DNA from: DATHVR01 sp035461175
GTDB taxonomy: Bacteria > Actinomycetota > Acidimicrobiia > Spongiisociales > ZC4RG35
Length of the DNA: 9,903 nt
Direction of reading: 5' to 3'
NCBI GenBank assembly: GCA_035461175.1
Contig: DATHVR010000193.1
Location: forward strand, 1-9,903
The position numbers and the translations under genes were made by a program. Under the pieces are notes generated by a model. It was not told the origin of the DNA. It saw only the letters and a list, made by a program, of their open reading frames with translations, and made no database searches. Of the stretch, positions 1-6,618 are shown in pieces (the first letter of the stretch is position 1; the number at the start of each line of letters is the position of its first letter).

Positions 1-70
1 CAGGGGGGGTCGTCCCCCCTTGAATATCACCGCAGGGGTTACAAGGGGGGCCGTCACCCCTTGAATATCC
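1..70. repeat. Two copies of a ~40-bp hairpin repeat (first one truncated by the window edge)
   Basis: The repeat unit reads roughly GGGGGTTACA, G6, TCGT, C6, TTGAATATCACCGC. The first copy (1-33) enters from outside the window with seven Gs. The second (34-70) is diverged: its arms are CAAGGGG and CCCCTTG around an 8-nt loop, so the palindrome survives although bases differ in both arms. This looks like compensatory change that preserves a hairpin. From 71 to 152 the array is interrupted by about 80 bp of unique sequence in which I see no gene or signal. The function is unknown; it could be a REP-like palindrome family or part of a longer intergenic array. Confidence 0.8.
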
Positions 71-152
71 GGCCTCCGACGACAGACGACCCCCCGCGAA
101 AGACAGGCTGACGGATGGCCCCGACCACCCCGACGACCCAACGAGCAGCCGC

Positions 153-263
153 GGGGGGTTACAGGGGGGTCGTCCCCCCTTGAATATCACCGCGGGGGTT
201 ACAGGGGGGTCGTCCCCCCCTTGAATATCACCGCGGGGGTTACAGGGGGTCGCCCCCCTTGAT
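153..263. repeat. Three tandem copies of the same G6-TCGT-C6 hairpin repeat
   Basis: Copies start at 153, 194 and 235 (period 40-41 bp). Each has GGTTACA, a G5-7 run, TCGT (TCG in the last copy), a C6-7 run and TTGA. The first two end in ATATCACCGC. The last copy degenerates after TTGA into TTTTGGGG. Each unit can fold into a 6-bp all-GC stem with a 4-nt loop. The G runs on both sides of TTACA could also allow G-quadruplex formation, which is inference. The array ends about 55 bp before the cfa-like reading frame, so it lies in that gene's upstream region. Confidence 0.85.
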
Positions 264-318
264 TTTGGGGTATCTTCGGGTGCATGGAGGCTGTTGAGAC
301 CTCAAGCCGCTCTATGCG

Positions 319-1519
319 ATGCTGGCGTCGGCCGCCGAAGGGGTCCCGCCGAGAGTGCGGACCTGGACGGGCGAGGAATGGGGACCCGACTCCTCGCCCG
401 CGACACTGGTGCTGCGTCATCCGGGCGCGTTCCGGGCGCTTCTTATCCCTCCCACCGATCTCACCGCCGCCGAGGCCTACATCTACGACGACGTCGATCT
501 GGAGGGAGACCTGGTCGCGACGCTGAACTGGGCCGCCGGGCTGGAATCGATGGGTGCCGTCGACCGTTTACGCATCCTTGGACTGGCTCGCCGGCTGCCG
601 GACGGGTTGCGCCGGCACGAGCGGGGCCGACCGCGCCTGTGGGGGCGCCTCCATTCGCTGCGTCGTGACCGCCGGGCGGTCACCCATCACTACGACACCG
701 GCAACGAGTTCTTCTCCTTGTTCCTGGATCCGCGGATGTCTATTCGTGTGCCTACTTCCTCGACCCCTCCGAATCTCTCGAGGTCGCCCAGGAACGCAAG
801 CTCGATCTCATCTGCCGCAAACTCGGACTGGAAGAAGGCATGCGCTTCCTCGACGTTGGCTGTGGATGGGGCGCTTTGGTGGTCCATGCCGCCCGCCACT
901 ACGGCGTGGACGCGACCGGAGTCACGCTGAGCGGTGAGCAAGCCGATTGGGCCCGCAAGCTCGCCGCCGAGCACGGCGTCACCGAACGGGTCAACATCAT
1001 CCACGACGACTACCGGCGATTGTCCGGCGAATTCGATGCCATCGCCTCGGTGGGAATGGTGGAACACGTCGGTCTGCGCAAGCTCGGCAAATATTTCCGA
1101 CACCTGCGCTCCCTGCTGGCTCCCAACGGTCAGATCCTCAACCACGGCATCGTCACCCGAGCCCGTCAACCGGCCCGTGGCACGTCGTTCGTCCGTACCT
1201 ACGTCCCGACGGACAGCTGCACAAGGTGGAAGACGCCATCGCCGCCGCTGAGGACGCCGGCCTCGAGCTACGAGACGTCGAAGCCCTCCGCCCCAACTAC
1301 TCCCGCACCCTGCGGCACTGGGTCGCCAACCTCGAGGTCAACGCGGAGGGAGCGCGGGCTCTGGTCGGGGAACGGACCTACCGGATCTGGCAGCTGTACA
1401 TGGCCGGCTCGGCGGTGGCCTTCGAGACCGGCCACATCGCCGTCGACCAAATCCTGCTGGCCGACCCGGACCGTCCCTGGGAACACGGCCGGAAGCGTCT
1501 TCTCGCCGTCGACGACTGA
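319..1519 (+). pseudogene. cfa: Cyclopropane-fatty-acid-phospholipid synthase-like gene, broken by two -1 frameshifts
   Basis: Joining three frames gives about 400 residues, normal for the CFA/CMAS family (SAM-dependent methylene transfer to double bonds of membrane phospholipid acyl chains). Frame 1 (319 to ~740) carries HHYDTGNEFFSLFLDPRMS. A missing base near 739-741 moves reading to frame 3, which gives the SAM motif FLDVGCGWGA and the GMVEHVG signature. A second missing base near 1204-1208 moves to frame 2, which gives PDGQLHKVEDA and a C-terminus ending RIWQLYMAGSAVAFETG. The phenylalanine usual before PDG in this family is absent at that junction. ATG 319 has no convincing Shine-Dalgarno. 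Family-like codons (LKPLYA) continue upstream to a stop at 295, so the N-terminus may be damaged too. Family assignment is secure. Whether this is a true pseudogene or sequencing indels cannot be decided here. Confidence 0.8.
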
Positions 1520-1553
1520 TCGCACCGGCCCATCGGCTCTGGCCTCCCGCCGC

Positions 1554-2297
1554 TCACCGGGTCGCCACCACCGCCATCCGGAGGTCGTCGATGGTGGGTG
1601 ACTCCCCACCGGCACCGAAGAAACGGCGGGCGCCGAACCCGGCATCCGCCAGCCAGGCGTCCAGCTCGGGAATGGTGGGCAGGCGGACACTGTGCACGGA
1701 ATGCCGCACGTCGCCGTCCCTGTACACCACTCGCTCGGTGATGGCCCGACCGCTGGCGGGGTCGAAACGGGAGGTGTCGATCATCACGTTCTCGCCGCGG
1801 AACACCGAGGACGAGAACGGAGCCGGGGTGAAGCGGCGGACGAACCCGTCGTGATGCATCATCTCGATTCCGAGCCTCCCGCCCGGACGCAACACCCGGG
1901 CGAACTCACGCAGCACCGCCCGGTTGCCGGCATCGTCGAAGTAGCCGAACGAGGTGAACCAGCACACGACGGCATCGAAGGGGCCGTCCACCACCAGCTG
2001 CTCCATCTCCCCCACGTGATATTCCACCTCGACCCCCATCTGCTCGGCATCACGGCGGGCCCGGTTGATGAAGTCGCTCATGGCGTCGATGCCCGTCACC
2101 TGGAGCCCCCGGAGAGCCAGGAGGTTGGCGATTCGGCCATGGCCACAAGGGACATCCAGCACCCGTTCCCCCGGCTCGAGTTCCATCACCTCCATGATCC
2201 GCTCGACATCGGACCGCGTCCTCTCCTCATCGAGCATCGGGGCGTAGAAGTAGAGATAGTCGTCGCCGAAGGTGCCTTCGATGTCGAACAACCGCAT
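1554..2297 (-). CDS. Class I SAM-dependent methyltransferase (substrate unknown)
   Basis: The protein has 247 residues. The Rossmann-type SAM site is clear: motif I VLDVPCGHGRIA (46-57), the acidic end of strand 2 VTGIDAM (68-73, D71), and post-motif region FDAVVCWFTSFGYF (107-120). LRPGGRLGIEM (136-146) is the usual strand 5. This matches the Methyltransf_11/25 type that acts on small molecules. The C-terminal half gives no substrate hint that I recognise. It starts at ATG 2297, only 10 bp after the stop of the upstream enoyl-CoA hydratase-like gene, so the two are probably co-transcribed. A GGAGG-containing stretch at the end of that gene could serve as ribosome site, but its spacing is long. 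It converges on the cfa-like gene with a 34-bp gap and no clear terminator. Confidence 0.85.
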   Translation of the reverse strand: MRLFDIEGTFGDDYLYFYAPMLDEERTRSDVERIMEVMELEPGERVLDVPCGHGRIANLLALRGLQVTGIDAMSDFINRARRDAEQMGVEVEYHVGEMEQLVVDGPFDAVVCWFTSFGYFDDAGNRAVLREFARVLRPGGRLGIEMMHHDGFVRRFTPAPFSSSVFRGENVMIDTSRFDPASGRAITERVVYRDGDVRHSVHSVRLPTIPELDAWLADAGFGARRFFGAGGESPTIDDLRMAVVATR

Positions 2298-2307
2298 GGT
2301 GCCGACC

Positions 2308-3054
2308 CTACCTTCCGCCTCCTGGCTGCGAGACCCGAGATCGATAGCCGGCGAAGTCGTCTGCGAACCCGGCCGCCTCCGCCGCCGCCAGGATGAGCCG
2401 GGCCTCTTCCTCGAGATCGATCGTCACCGCGGCGGCCGCGCTCACCTGGCGCTTGGTGGACCGTAGGGCAGCGGCGGGAGCCTGCAGGAGGTGCTGGATC
2501 AGATCCTCGGCCTCCCCATCCCGCTCGGGACCGATCCGATGGAGGAAGCCGTGCCGTGCCGCCTCGTTCGCTCCCATGTCACGACCGGTCATGACCAGAT
2601 CCCGGGTGAGCGACGGCCCCAGTTCAGAGACCAGCAGCGGTACCGCCCCCCAGCCGAGCGGCAACCCCATGCCCACCTCGGGGATCCGGAAGCGGGTCGA
2701 GGAGTCCCCGGCCCGGAGGTCGCAGGCGGCGGCCAGCACCATTCCTCCTCCCACCACCCACCCGGAGAGACGGGCGATCGTGATCGCCTCCAGCCGGCGC
2801 AAGGCCTCGACCGCCTCGGCGCCGAGTCGAGCCGCCCGGGTATCGCCGGCGGCGATCTCGTCGAGGTCGAAGCCGACCGAGAAGTCGTCGCCCTCCCCTC
2901 CCAGCACCACCAGGTCGACGGAGCTGGAGGCGATTTCTCCGATCGCCTCCACCAGCCCGCTCAACATTCCGGAGGTGAGGGCGTTGCGACGCTCGGGCCG
3001 AGCCAGGGTGAGACGGGCGCAGCGGTTCTCGAAGCCCAGGGTGAGGCTCTCCAT
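2308..3054 (-). CDS. Enoyl-CoA hydratase/isomerase (crotonase) family protein
   Basis: The 248 residues cover the crotonase core, slightly short of the usual ~260. The acyl-CoA/oxyanion-hole signature FSVGFDLDEI lies at 58-67, the second oxyanion motif WVVGGGMVLAAACD at 99-112, and RIPEVGMGLPLG at 123-134. By alignment with rat ECHS1, one catalytic glutamate (E164 there) is kept as E126. The other (E144, in GGGCELAM) is replaced by V106. Classical hydratases need both, whereas several isomerases and other superfamily members keep only one. Hydration of 2-enoyl-CoA is therefore doubtful, and isomerase or another CoA-ester reaction is more likely. ATG 3054 heads the pair with the downstream methyltransferase. 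The stop is TAG at 2308-2310. Confidence 0.85.
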   Translation of the reverse strand: MESLTLGFENRCARLTLARPERRNALTSGMLSGLVEAIGEIASSSVDLVVLGGEGDDFSVGFDLDEIAAGDTRAARLGAEAVEALRRLEAITIARLSGWVVGGGMVLAAACDLRAGDSSTRFRIPEVGMGLPLGWGAVPLLVSELGPSLTRDLVMTGRDMGANEAARHGFLHRIGPERDGEAEDLIQHLLQAPAAALRSTKRQVSAAAAVTIDLEEEARLILAAAEAAGFADDFAGYRSRVSQPGGGR

Positions 3055-3138
3055 GCCCCGACGCTAGCGCCCGCGTCTTACCGGATAGAAGGCCGACATC
3101 CCCCGAGCGATCGGAAGCGGGAAGTCGGAAGTCGGACC

Positions 3139-3182
3139 TTTCGCAACAGAATTGCGCGCCATGGCGCAATTCTGTCGCGAAA
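3139..3182. repeat. 44-bp near-perfect palindrome in a divergent intergenic region
   Basis: The arms 3139-3157 (TTTCGCAACAGAATTGCGC) and 3164-3182 pair over 19 positions with a single mismatch (A3145 against C3176), around the 6-nt spacer GCCATG. A shifted register makes the centre itself a perfect 12-bp palindrome, GCGCCATGGCGC (3156-3167). It lies between divergent genes, so it is not a terminator for either. Its size exceeds a typical TetR operator. A REP/MITE-like mobile palindrome or a structured RNA is possible. Just upstream (3120-3134) GAAGTCG is repeated directly. Confidence 0.85.
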
Positions 3183-3190
3183 ATCCTCGG

Positions 3191-3220
3191 TTGCCCTCGC
3201 CCGACTACCAGTATTAGTCT
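3191..3220 (+). promoter_or_regulatory. Possible housekeeping promoter giving a leaderless hydrolase mRNA
   Basis: TTGCCC (3191-3196) and TAGTCT (3215-3220) lie 18 bp apart, with ATG 3228 seven bases after the -10. There is no Shine-Dalgarno between them. A -10 placed about 7 nt before the start codon is the arrangement of leaderless actinobacterial transcripts. The inference rests on two weak hexamers. Confidence 0.4.
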
Positions 3221-3227
3221 GTAGCCT

Positions 3228-4022
3228 ATGGTTATTAGGACATCCACTGCACTGACGTTCGACGATCTCGGTGGGACGGGGCCCCCGCTGATATTGCTTC
3301 CCGGGGCCGGCGACACCCGCCAGGGTCACGCATCGCTGGCGGATGCACTCCGGTCGGTCGGAAAGCGCGTGGTCGACGCCGACCTCCCCGGCCACGGCGG
3401 GTCACCGACCGCCCCTTCCTACGGAGTGAACCAGACTGCCGAAGCCCTAATCCACCTGGTCGACGAGCTTGGGGCGGGCCCGGCTGTGGTGGTGGCGACC
3501 TCGTTCTCCCCGGCGGCTGCAGTGGTGGCGGCCAATCGACGCCCGGAGTCGTTCCGGGGACTGGTGGCGATCAGCCCGCATATGGAGGCTGAGCCCGGCC
3601 TGGCCGGGGCCGTGCAGCGCCTGGCCATTCTCACCCTCCTGCGGGGGCCGTGGGCGGGAGCACTGTGGGGCCGTCTGTATGGGAACTGGTACAAGTCCCG
3701 ACGCCCTCCCGGCCTCGATGCCCACATCCTCGAACTCCAGGCGATGCTGTCCGATCCCGAAAGGAGGCGGGCGGTGCGCGACACGCTGGTGGCGGACCGG
3801 GAAGGAGTGACGGGGGCCCTCGGTGCGATCACCCTCCCCACCCTGTTCGTGTTCGGAAGTGACGACGACCACTTTCCCGATCCGGCGGCCGAAGCGGCCG
3901 ACCTGGCGGCCCGCACGGGCGGCGAGAGCCTGCTCGTGCCCGGCGCCGGGCATTACCCCCACATCGAGTATCCGGAGGTCGTGGCCGAGCGCCTCCTCAC
4001 CTTCTTGAACGGACTCGGCTGA
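3228..4022 (+). CDS. Alpha/beta hydrolase fold protein
   Basis: The protein has 264 residues, a typical length, with no signal peptide, so it is cytoplasmic. The fold signature is present: LILLPGAGDTR (21-31) with the oxyanion loop, DLPGHGGSP (52-60), the nucleophile elbow, FVFGSDDDHFP (207-217) with the acid D213, and GAGHYPHIEYPE (239-250) with H242. The nucleophile elbow reads ATSFS (90-94), so S92 is kept but both glycines of GxSxG are replaced. This may lower or alter activity. A W/Y/R-rich cap (141-160) probably shapes the substrate pocket. It is the first gene of a pair with tetR: its stop overlaps the tetR start (TGATG), which implies translational coupling. The substrate cannot be told; ester, lactone or haloalkane hydrolysis and peroxidase-like subtypes all use this scaffold. 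Confidence 0.85.
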   Translation: MVIRTSTALTFDDLGGTGPPLILLPGAGDTRQGHASLADALRSVGKRVVDADLPGHGGSPTAPSYGVNQTAEALIHLVDELGAGPAVVVATSFSPAAAVVAANRRPESFRGLVAISPHMEAEPGLAGAVQRLAILTLLRGPWAGALWGRLYGNWYKSRRPPGLDAHILELQAMLSDPERRRAVRDTLVADREGVTGALGAITLPTLFVFGSDDDHFPDPAAEAADLAARTGGESLLVPGAGHYPHIEYPEVVAERLLTFLNGLG

Positions 4023-4579
4023 TGGCCCGGGGTGGGCTCTCGACCGAGGCCGTGACGGCGGCTGGCGCCGCTCTCGTGGACCGCGAAGGGATCGAGGCCC
4101 TGTCGATGTCCCGGCTGGCGGGCGATCTGGGAGTCCGCCCACCCTCGCTCTACAACCACGTCGACGGCCTGGAGCCGCTGGTGCGGCTCGTGGCCCTCGC
4201 CGCTCTGGCCGATCTGGCCGAACCGTGCCGGGAAGCCCTGATGAACCGGACCGGTGGCGAGGCCGTGCACGCCTTCGCCGCCGCTTATCGGGCCTGGGCG
4301 ATGGCCCATCCCGGGACATATCCGCTCACGCAGGTGGCGCGTCCCGGCGACGTCGAGTGGGAGGCGGCCGCCGATCGCTTGCTCCAGCCGCTCCTCGAGG
4401 TGCTGGGCTCGCCGGACGACCCGGAGGAGTCGATCCATGCCGTCCGCGCCCTGCGCTCGGCCGTCCACGGCTTCGTGGCCCTGGAGCTGACGGGAGGATT
4501 CGGCCTCGAGGTCCCGACCGACACCAGCTTCGCCCGGATGGTCGAGACGGTGCTGACGGGGCTCAGAACCTTCGTTTGA
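4022..4579 (+). CDS. TetR-family transcriptional regulator, WHG C-terminal type
   Basis: The 185 residues are the usual size for TetR regulators. The N-terminal helix-turn-helix runs from about 28 to 48 (MSRLAGDLGVRPPSLYNHVD), preceded by helix 1 with VTAAGAALVDREG. The C-terminal part (about 78-182), with VHAFAAAYRAWAMAHPGTY and RSAVHGFVALELTGGFG, fits the WHG-type ligand and dimer domain (TetR_C_33). The start codon overlaps the hydrolase stop by one base, so the pair is one transcription unit. By analogy the regulator probably senses a ligand related to the hydrolase substrate and represses this unit, but I see no convincing palindromic operator near 3228. The region 3205-3238 has only short imperfect symmetry. 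Confidence 0.9.
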   Translation: MARGGLSTEAVTAAGAALVDREGIEALSMSRLAGDLGVRPPSLYNHVDGLEPLVRLVALAALADLAEPCREALMNRTGGEAVHAFAAAYRAWAMAHPGTYPLTQVARPGDVEWEAAADRLLQPLLEVLGSPDDPEESIHAVRALRSAVHGFVALELTGGFGLEVPTDTSFARMVETVLTGLRTFV

Positions 4580-4598
4580 GACCTCACCCGGCGGGTAG
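4574..4598 (+). promoter_or_regulatory. SigB/SigF-type promoter for the small lipoprotein
   Basis: GTTT (4574-4577) and GGGTAG (4593-4598) are separated by 15 bp, the same spacing and -10 hexamer as the dps promoter in this window. Mycobacterial SigF sites read GGTTT-N15-17-GGGTA and B. subtilis SigB sites GTTTAA-N12-14-GGGTAT. The -35 overlaps the tetR stop codon (TGA, 4577-4579). The expected transcript starts near 4605, leaving about 28 nt before GTG 4633 with the ribosome site inside it. Confidence 0.65.
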
Positions 4599-4632
4599 AT
4601 AGCGGCCCAGTCGCCTACGAAGGAGGGAACTC

Positions 4633-4806
4633 GTGAAAAAGCGACTAATCACCGCCGGCCTGGCCGGCATTCTCAGCCTGGCCCTGGTCGGGTGCGACGA
4701 TCCGGACGACGGCATCGACGGCGACCTCGGTAATGGGGACACGATGATCACCCAGACCACCTTGATGCCTCCCGCCACCGTCCCGCCCACCACCGGCACC
4801 GGCTGA
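4633..4806 (+). CDS. Small secreted lipoprotein, 57 residues, function unknown
   Basis: GTG at 4633 follows a strong ribosome site, AAGGAGG (4620-4626), by 6 nt. The product starts MKKRLITAGLAGILSLALVG, a classic signal peptide with two lysines and an arginine, a hydrophobic core and the lipobox LVGC. Cysteine 21 would be lipidated after signal peptidase II cleavage. The mature part is only 37 residues: an acidic stretch (DDPDDGIDGD, 22-31), then a Thr/Pro-rich tail, so it is probably a disordered, cell-surface-anchored peptide. It has its own SigB/SigF-type promoter and a strong terminator right after the stop, so it is a complete monocistronic unit. It is next to the phosphatase gene of the sigma switch. 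A role in envelope stress or in feedback to the membrane phosphatase is conceivable but only inferred. No homologue is recognised. Confidence 0.8.
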   Translation: MKKRLITAGLAGILSLALVGCDDPDDGIDGDLGNGDTMITQTTLMPPATVPPTTGTG

Positions 4807-4814
4807 TCGCAACA

Positions 4815-4842
4815 AGAGGAGGGGGCTTCGGCCCCCTCCTCT
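4815..4842. terminator. Bidirectional hairpin terminator with UUCG tetraloop
   Basis: A perfect 12-bp stem (4815-4826 with 4831-4842) closes on the very stable C(TTCG)G loop. It lies 8 bp after the lipoprotein stop and 8 bp beyond the convergent phosphatase stop, so it can end both transcripts. No long T tract follows on either side, as is common in GC-rich actinobacteria. Confidence 0.85.
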
Positions 4843-4850
4843 CCCATGGT

Positions 4851-6518
4851 TCAAGCCTCAACCGGCCCGCGACGGGCCACGACGAGCAACGAGGCGTCGT
4901 CGCGGGTGATCCCCCCCGCCAATCCCACCGCCTCGTCCAGACACCAGTCGGCCACCTGCTCCGCCCCCGGATAGGGACAGCGCTCCAGGATGGCGGCCAG
5001 ATCGTCGACGGTGGCGATATCGATTATCTCCGGTTCGGTCGGATCGGCCAGACCATCGGAGTAGAAGACGACGACGTCGCCCAGCGAGAGAACCAGGTCT
5101 CGTTCCTCCCACGCTGGACCCGAATCCCGCATCATCACCGGACCCGTCGGCGGGTAGCGATGCACCCCCGATGAGGTGCGGTGGAGAACTGGAGGACCAC
5201 CACCTCCGGCAAGACTCACCGAACCCTCGACGCCATCGATCACGGCCACGGCCACACTTGCCATCATCTGGGGCTCGTCCAGCACCCAGCAGGCCTGGGC
5301 CAGGGCTTCGGCCGGAGACCCGCCCGCCCGCAGCGAATGCTGGATCACGTCCCCCAGCCGGGATGCGGCCAGGGCGGGCCGAGCCCCGTGGCCGACGATG
5401 TCGATCAGGATGGCGGCCAGGCGAGCCTCGTCCAGGGCGGTGGTGATGACCGAATCGCCCGCCAGCCACCCTTCGGCGGGCCGAAAGCGGATCGCAACTT
5501 CGAGGCCCTCCACCTTGTCCTGGCTGCCGGACAGCCGGCTGAGGAGACCGTCGACGATGGCCGCGTCCCGGTTCACGGCCGTGGCCGCCCGCTCTGCCAC
5601 ATCCTCCGCCAGTTGCCTGCTGTAGGCGGATCGCGACACGGCCGAGGCGGTGGCGAAGAGGGCCACCAGCAGGAGCACACTCATCAGAACGGCGACGTAG
5701 GCGAACCAGCGCGGCTGGGTCGAGGGGGTGCTGAACACCGCCACATAAGCCACCGCCAGCGGCGGGCCGGCCAGCGCCACCGGCAGTAGCCGGCGCAGAA
5801 CGATGCCGCCCGCCCAGGGGCTGATGACCGGGGCCATGAGACCGAGGGAGGGACGGGCCGCCAGCACCGCCGTGGCCAGGAGGATGGTGAGCAGGGCGGC
5901 GCTGATGGGCATCCGCCCCGAACCAAAGGGAAATCCTCTCAGTCCCTCCTCGCCGTAGATGGAGGCGACCACGACGGTGGAGGCGACCACCCCCGCCGCC
6001 GCCGTCACGGCCTGGCCGACGATGTGGGCGACGGACCGGCGCGAGGCGAGAGCCAGAATCCCCGTACCCAGTCCCACCAGCACCATCCCCACGTTGGCGG
6101 CGGGTCGGGCCGGTTGCTCGCCGCCGATGATGTCCTCGGGTCCCAGTGAGTTGAGCAGCCAGAGCGGGAAGGTGGCGTCGACTACGTTGGCGACGATCAC
6201 CCAGATTCCCCCGGCGACGACCGACCAGGCGGCCACCAGTCCGAGCCGGCGCGCCAGCAGACTGGAACGTATGAGAGCCGCCAGAACTGCGATCCCTCCC
6301 AGGGCGAAGAAGATGGCGGACGCCGGCTGCATCGGGCGGACCTGGACCCGGGGGATCCACTGGGCCAGGATCGGTATGCGCAGGATCCTTCCCATCAGCG
6401 CCAGGCCGCCACCGAGGATCACCAGCCACGCCGCCGTCCGGCCCAGAGCCCTGATCCGGCGTCGCCAGCGCGGGTCGACGTCTCCGTAAAGACGGCGCGG
6501 CGAAGACTCCTGACTCAT
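4851..6518 (-). CDS. Membrane-anchored PP2C/SpoIIE-family serine phosphatase (RsbU/RsbP-like)
   Basis: I place the start at ATG 6518, preceded by GAGG (6526-6529) at 7 nt, giving 555 residues. The frame is open to a GTG at 6548, which lacks a ribosome site. After a short basic tail, about eight hydrophobic segments follow (roughly 28-46, 65-83, 92-112, 140-158, 166-187, 203-220, 237-261, 272-292), then a linker helix (295-335) and a C-terminal SpoIIE phosphatase domain (335-550). Its metal-binding aspartates appear in LAGDS (D355), DIVGHG (D373), SDGL (D488) and RDDAS (D540/D541). The usual GGDW is AGDS here. In this family such enzymes dephosphorylate the STAS antagonist, releasing the sigma factor. 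The divergent neighbours encode exactly that kinase, antagonist and sigma. The membrane part is presumably the sensor; its ligand is unknown and I cannot assign it to a named domain. Confidence 0.88.
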   Translation of the reverse strand: MSQESSPRRLYGDVDPRWRRRIRALGRTAAWLVILGGGLALMGRILRIPILAQWIPRVQVRPMQPASAIFFALGGIAVLAALIRSSLLARRLGLVAAWSVVAGGIWVIVANVVDATFPLWLLNSLGPEDIIGGEQPARPAANVGMVLVGLGTGILALASRRSVAHIVGQAVTAAAGVVASTVVVASIYGEEGLRGFPFGSGRMPISAALLTILLATAVLAARPSLGLMAPVISPWAGGIVLRRLLPVALAGPPLAVAYVAVFSTPSTQPRWFAYVAVLMSVLLLVALFATASAVSRSAYSRQLAEDVAERAATAVNRDAAIVDGLLSRLSGSQDKVEGLEVAIRFRPAEGWLAGDSVITTALDEARLAAILIDIVGHGARPALAASRLGDVIQHSLRAGGSPAEALAQACWVLDEPQMMASVAVAVIDGVEGSVSLAGGGGPPVLHRTSSGVHRYPPTGPVMMRDSGPAWEERDLVLSLGDVVVFYSDGLADPTEPEIIDIATVDDLAAILERCPYPGAEQVADWCLDEAVGLAGGITRDDASLLVVARRGPVEA

Positions 6519-6579
6519 CCGATCACCTCGGATCTGCATCCCCGTCACCGTACTCCGGCCGCCTCGATCGGATAAACGG

Positions 6580-6606
6580 GGTTAGGAGTCTCGGCCCGAT
6601 GGGTAG
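6580..6606 (+). promoter_or_regulatory. Possible SigB/SigF-type promoter of the rsbW-rsbV-sigma operon
   Basis: GGTTA (6580-6584) and GGGTAG (6601-6606) are 16 bp apart. The -10 matches those of dps and the lipoprotein; the -35 has A instead of the third T. Transcription would begin near 6613, almost at ATG 6619, so the mRNA would be nearly leaderless, which fits the absence of a Shine-Dalgarno. Autoregulation of such operons by their own sigma is common. Confidence 0.45.
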
Positions 6607-6618
6607 TGCAGTGTTGCA

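Noticed and set aside
1..263. CRISPR array
   Set aside because: Units are directly tandem with no variable spacers of regular length, and no cas genes are visible.
3205..3238. TetR operator at the hydrolase start
   Set aside because: Only 4-bp arms and a TATTAG direct repeat are visible; there is no convincing palindrome.
3447..4319. 290-codon minus-strand frame across the hydrolase and tetR genes
   Set aside because: It is Arg/Pro-rich and spans two well-supported plus-strand genes; it is a GC-rich shadow.
4858..6429. 523-codon minus-strand frame overlapping the phosphatase gene
   Set aside because: The translation is Gly/Arg/Pro-rich low complexity; the other frame has clear membrane segments and phosphatase motifs.
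6519..6548. Upstream GTG start for the phosphatase giving 10 more residues
   Set aside because: ATG 6518 has a well-spaced GAGG ribosome site and the GTG does not.
6550..6577. SigB/SigF-type promoter for the phosphatase on the minus strand (GTTT-N17-GGAGTA)
   Set aside because: The -10 does not match GGGTA and the spacing differs from the other three sites; too weak to call.
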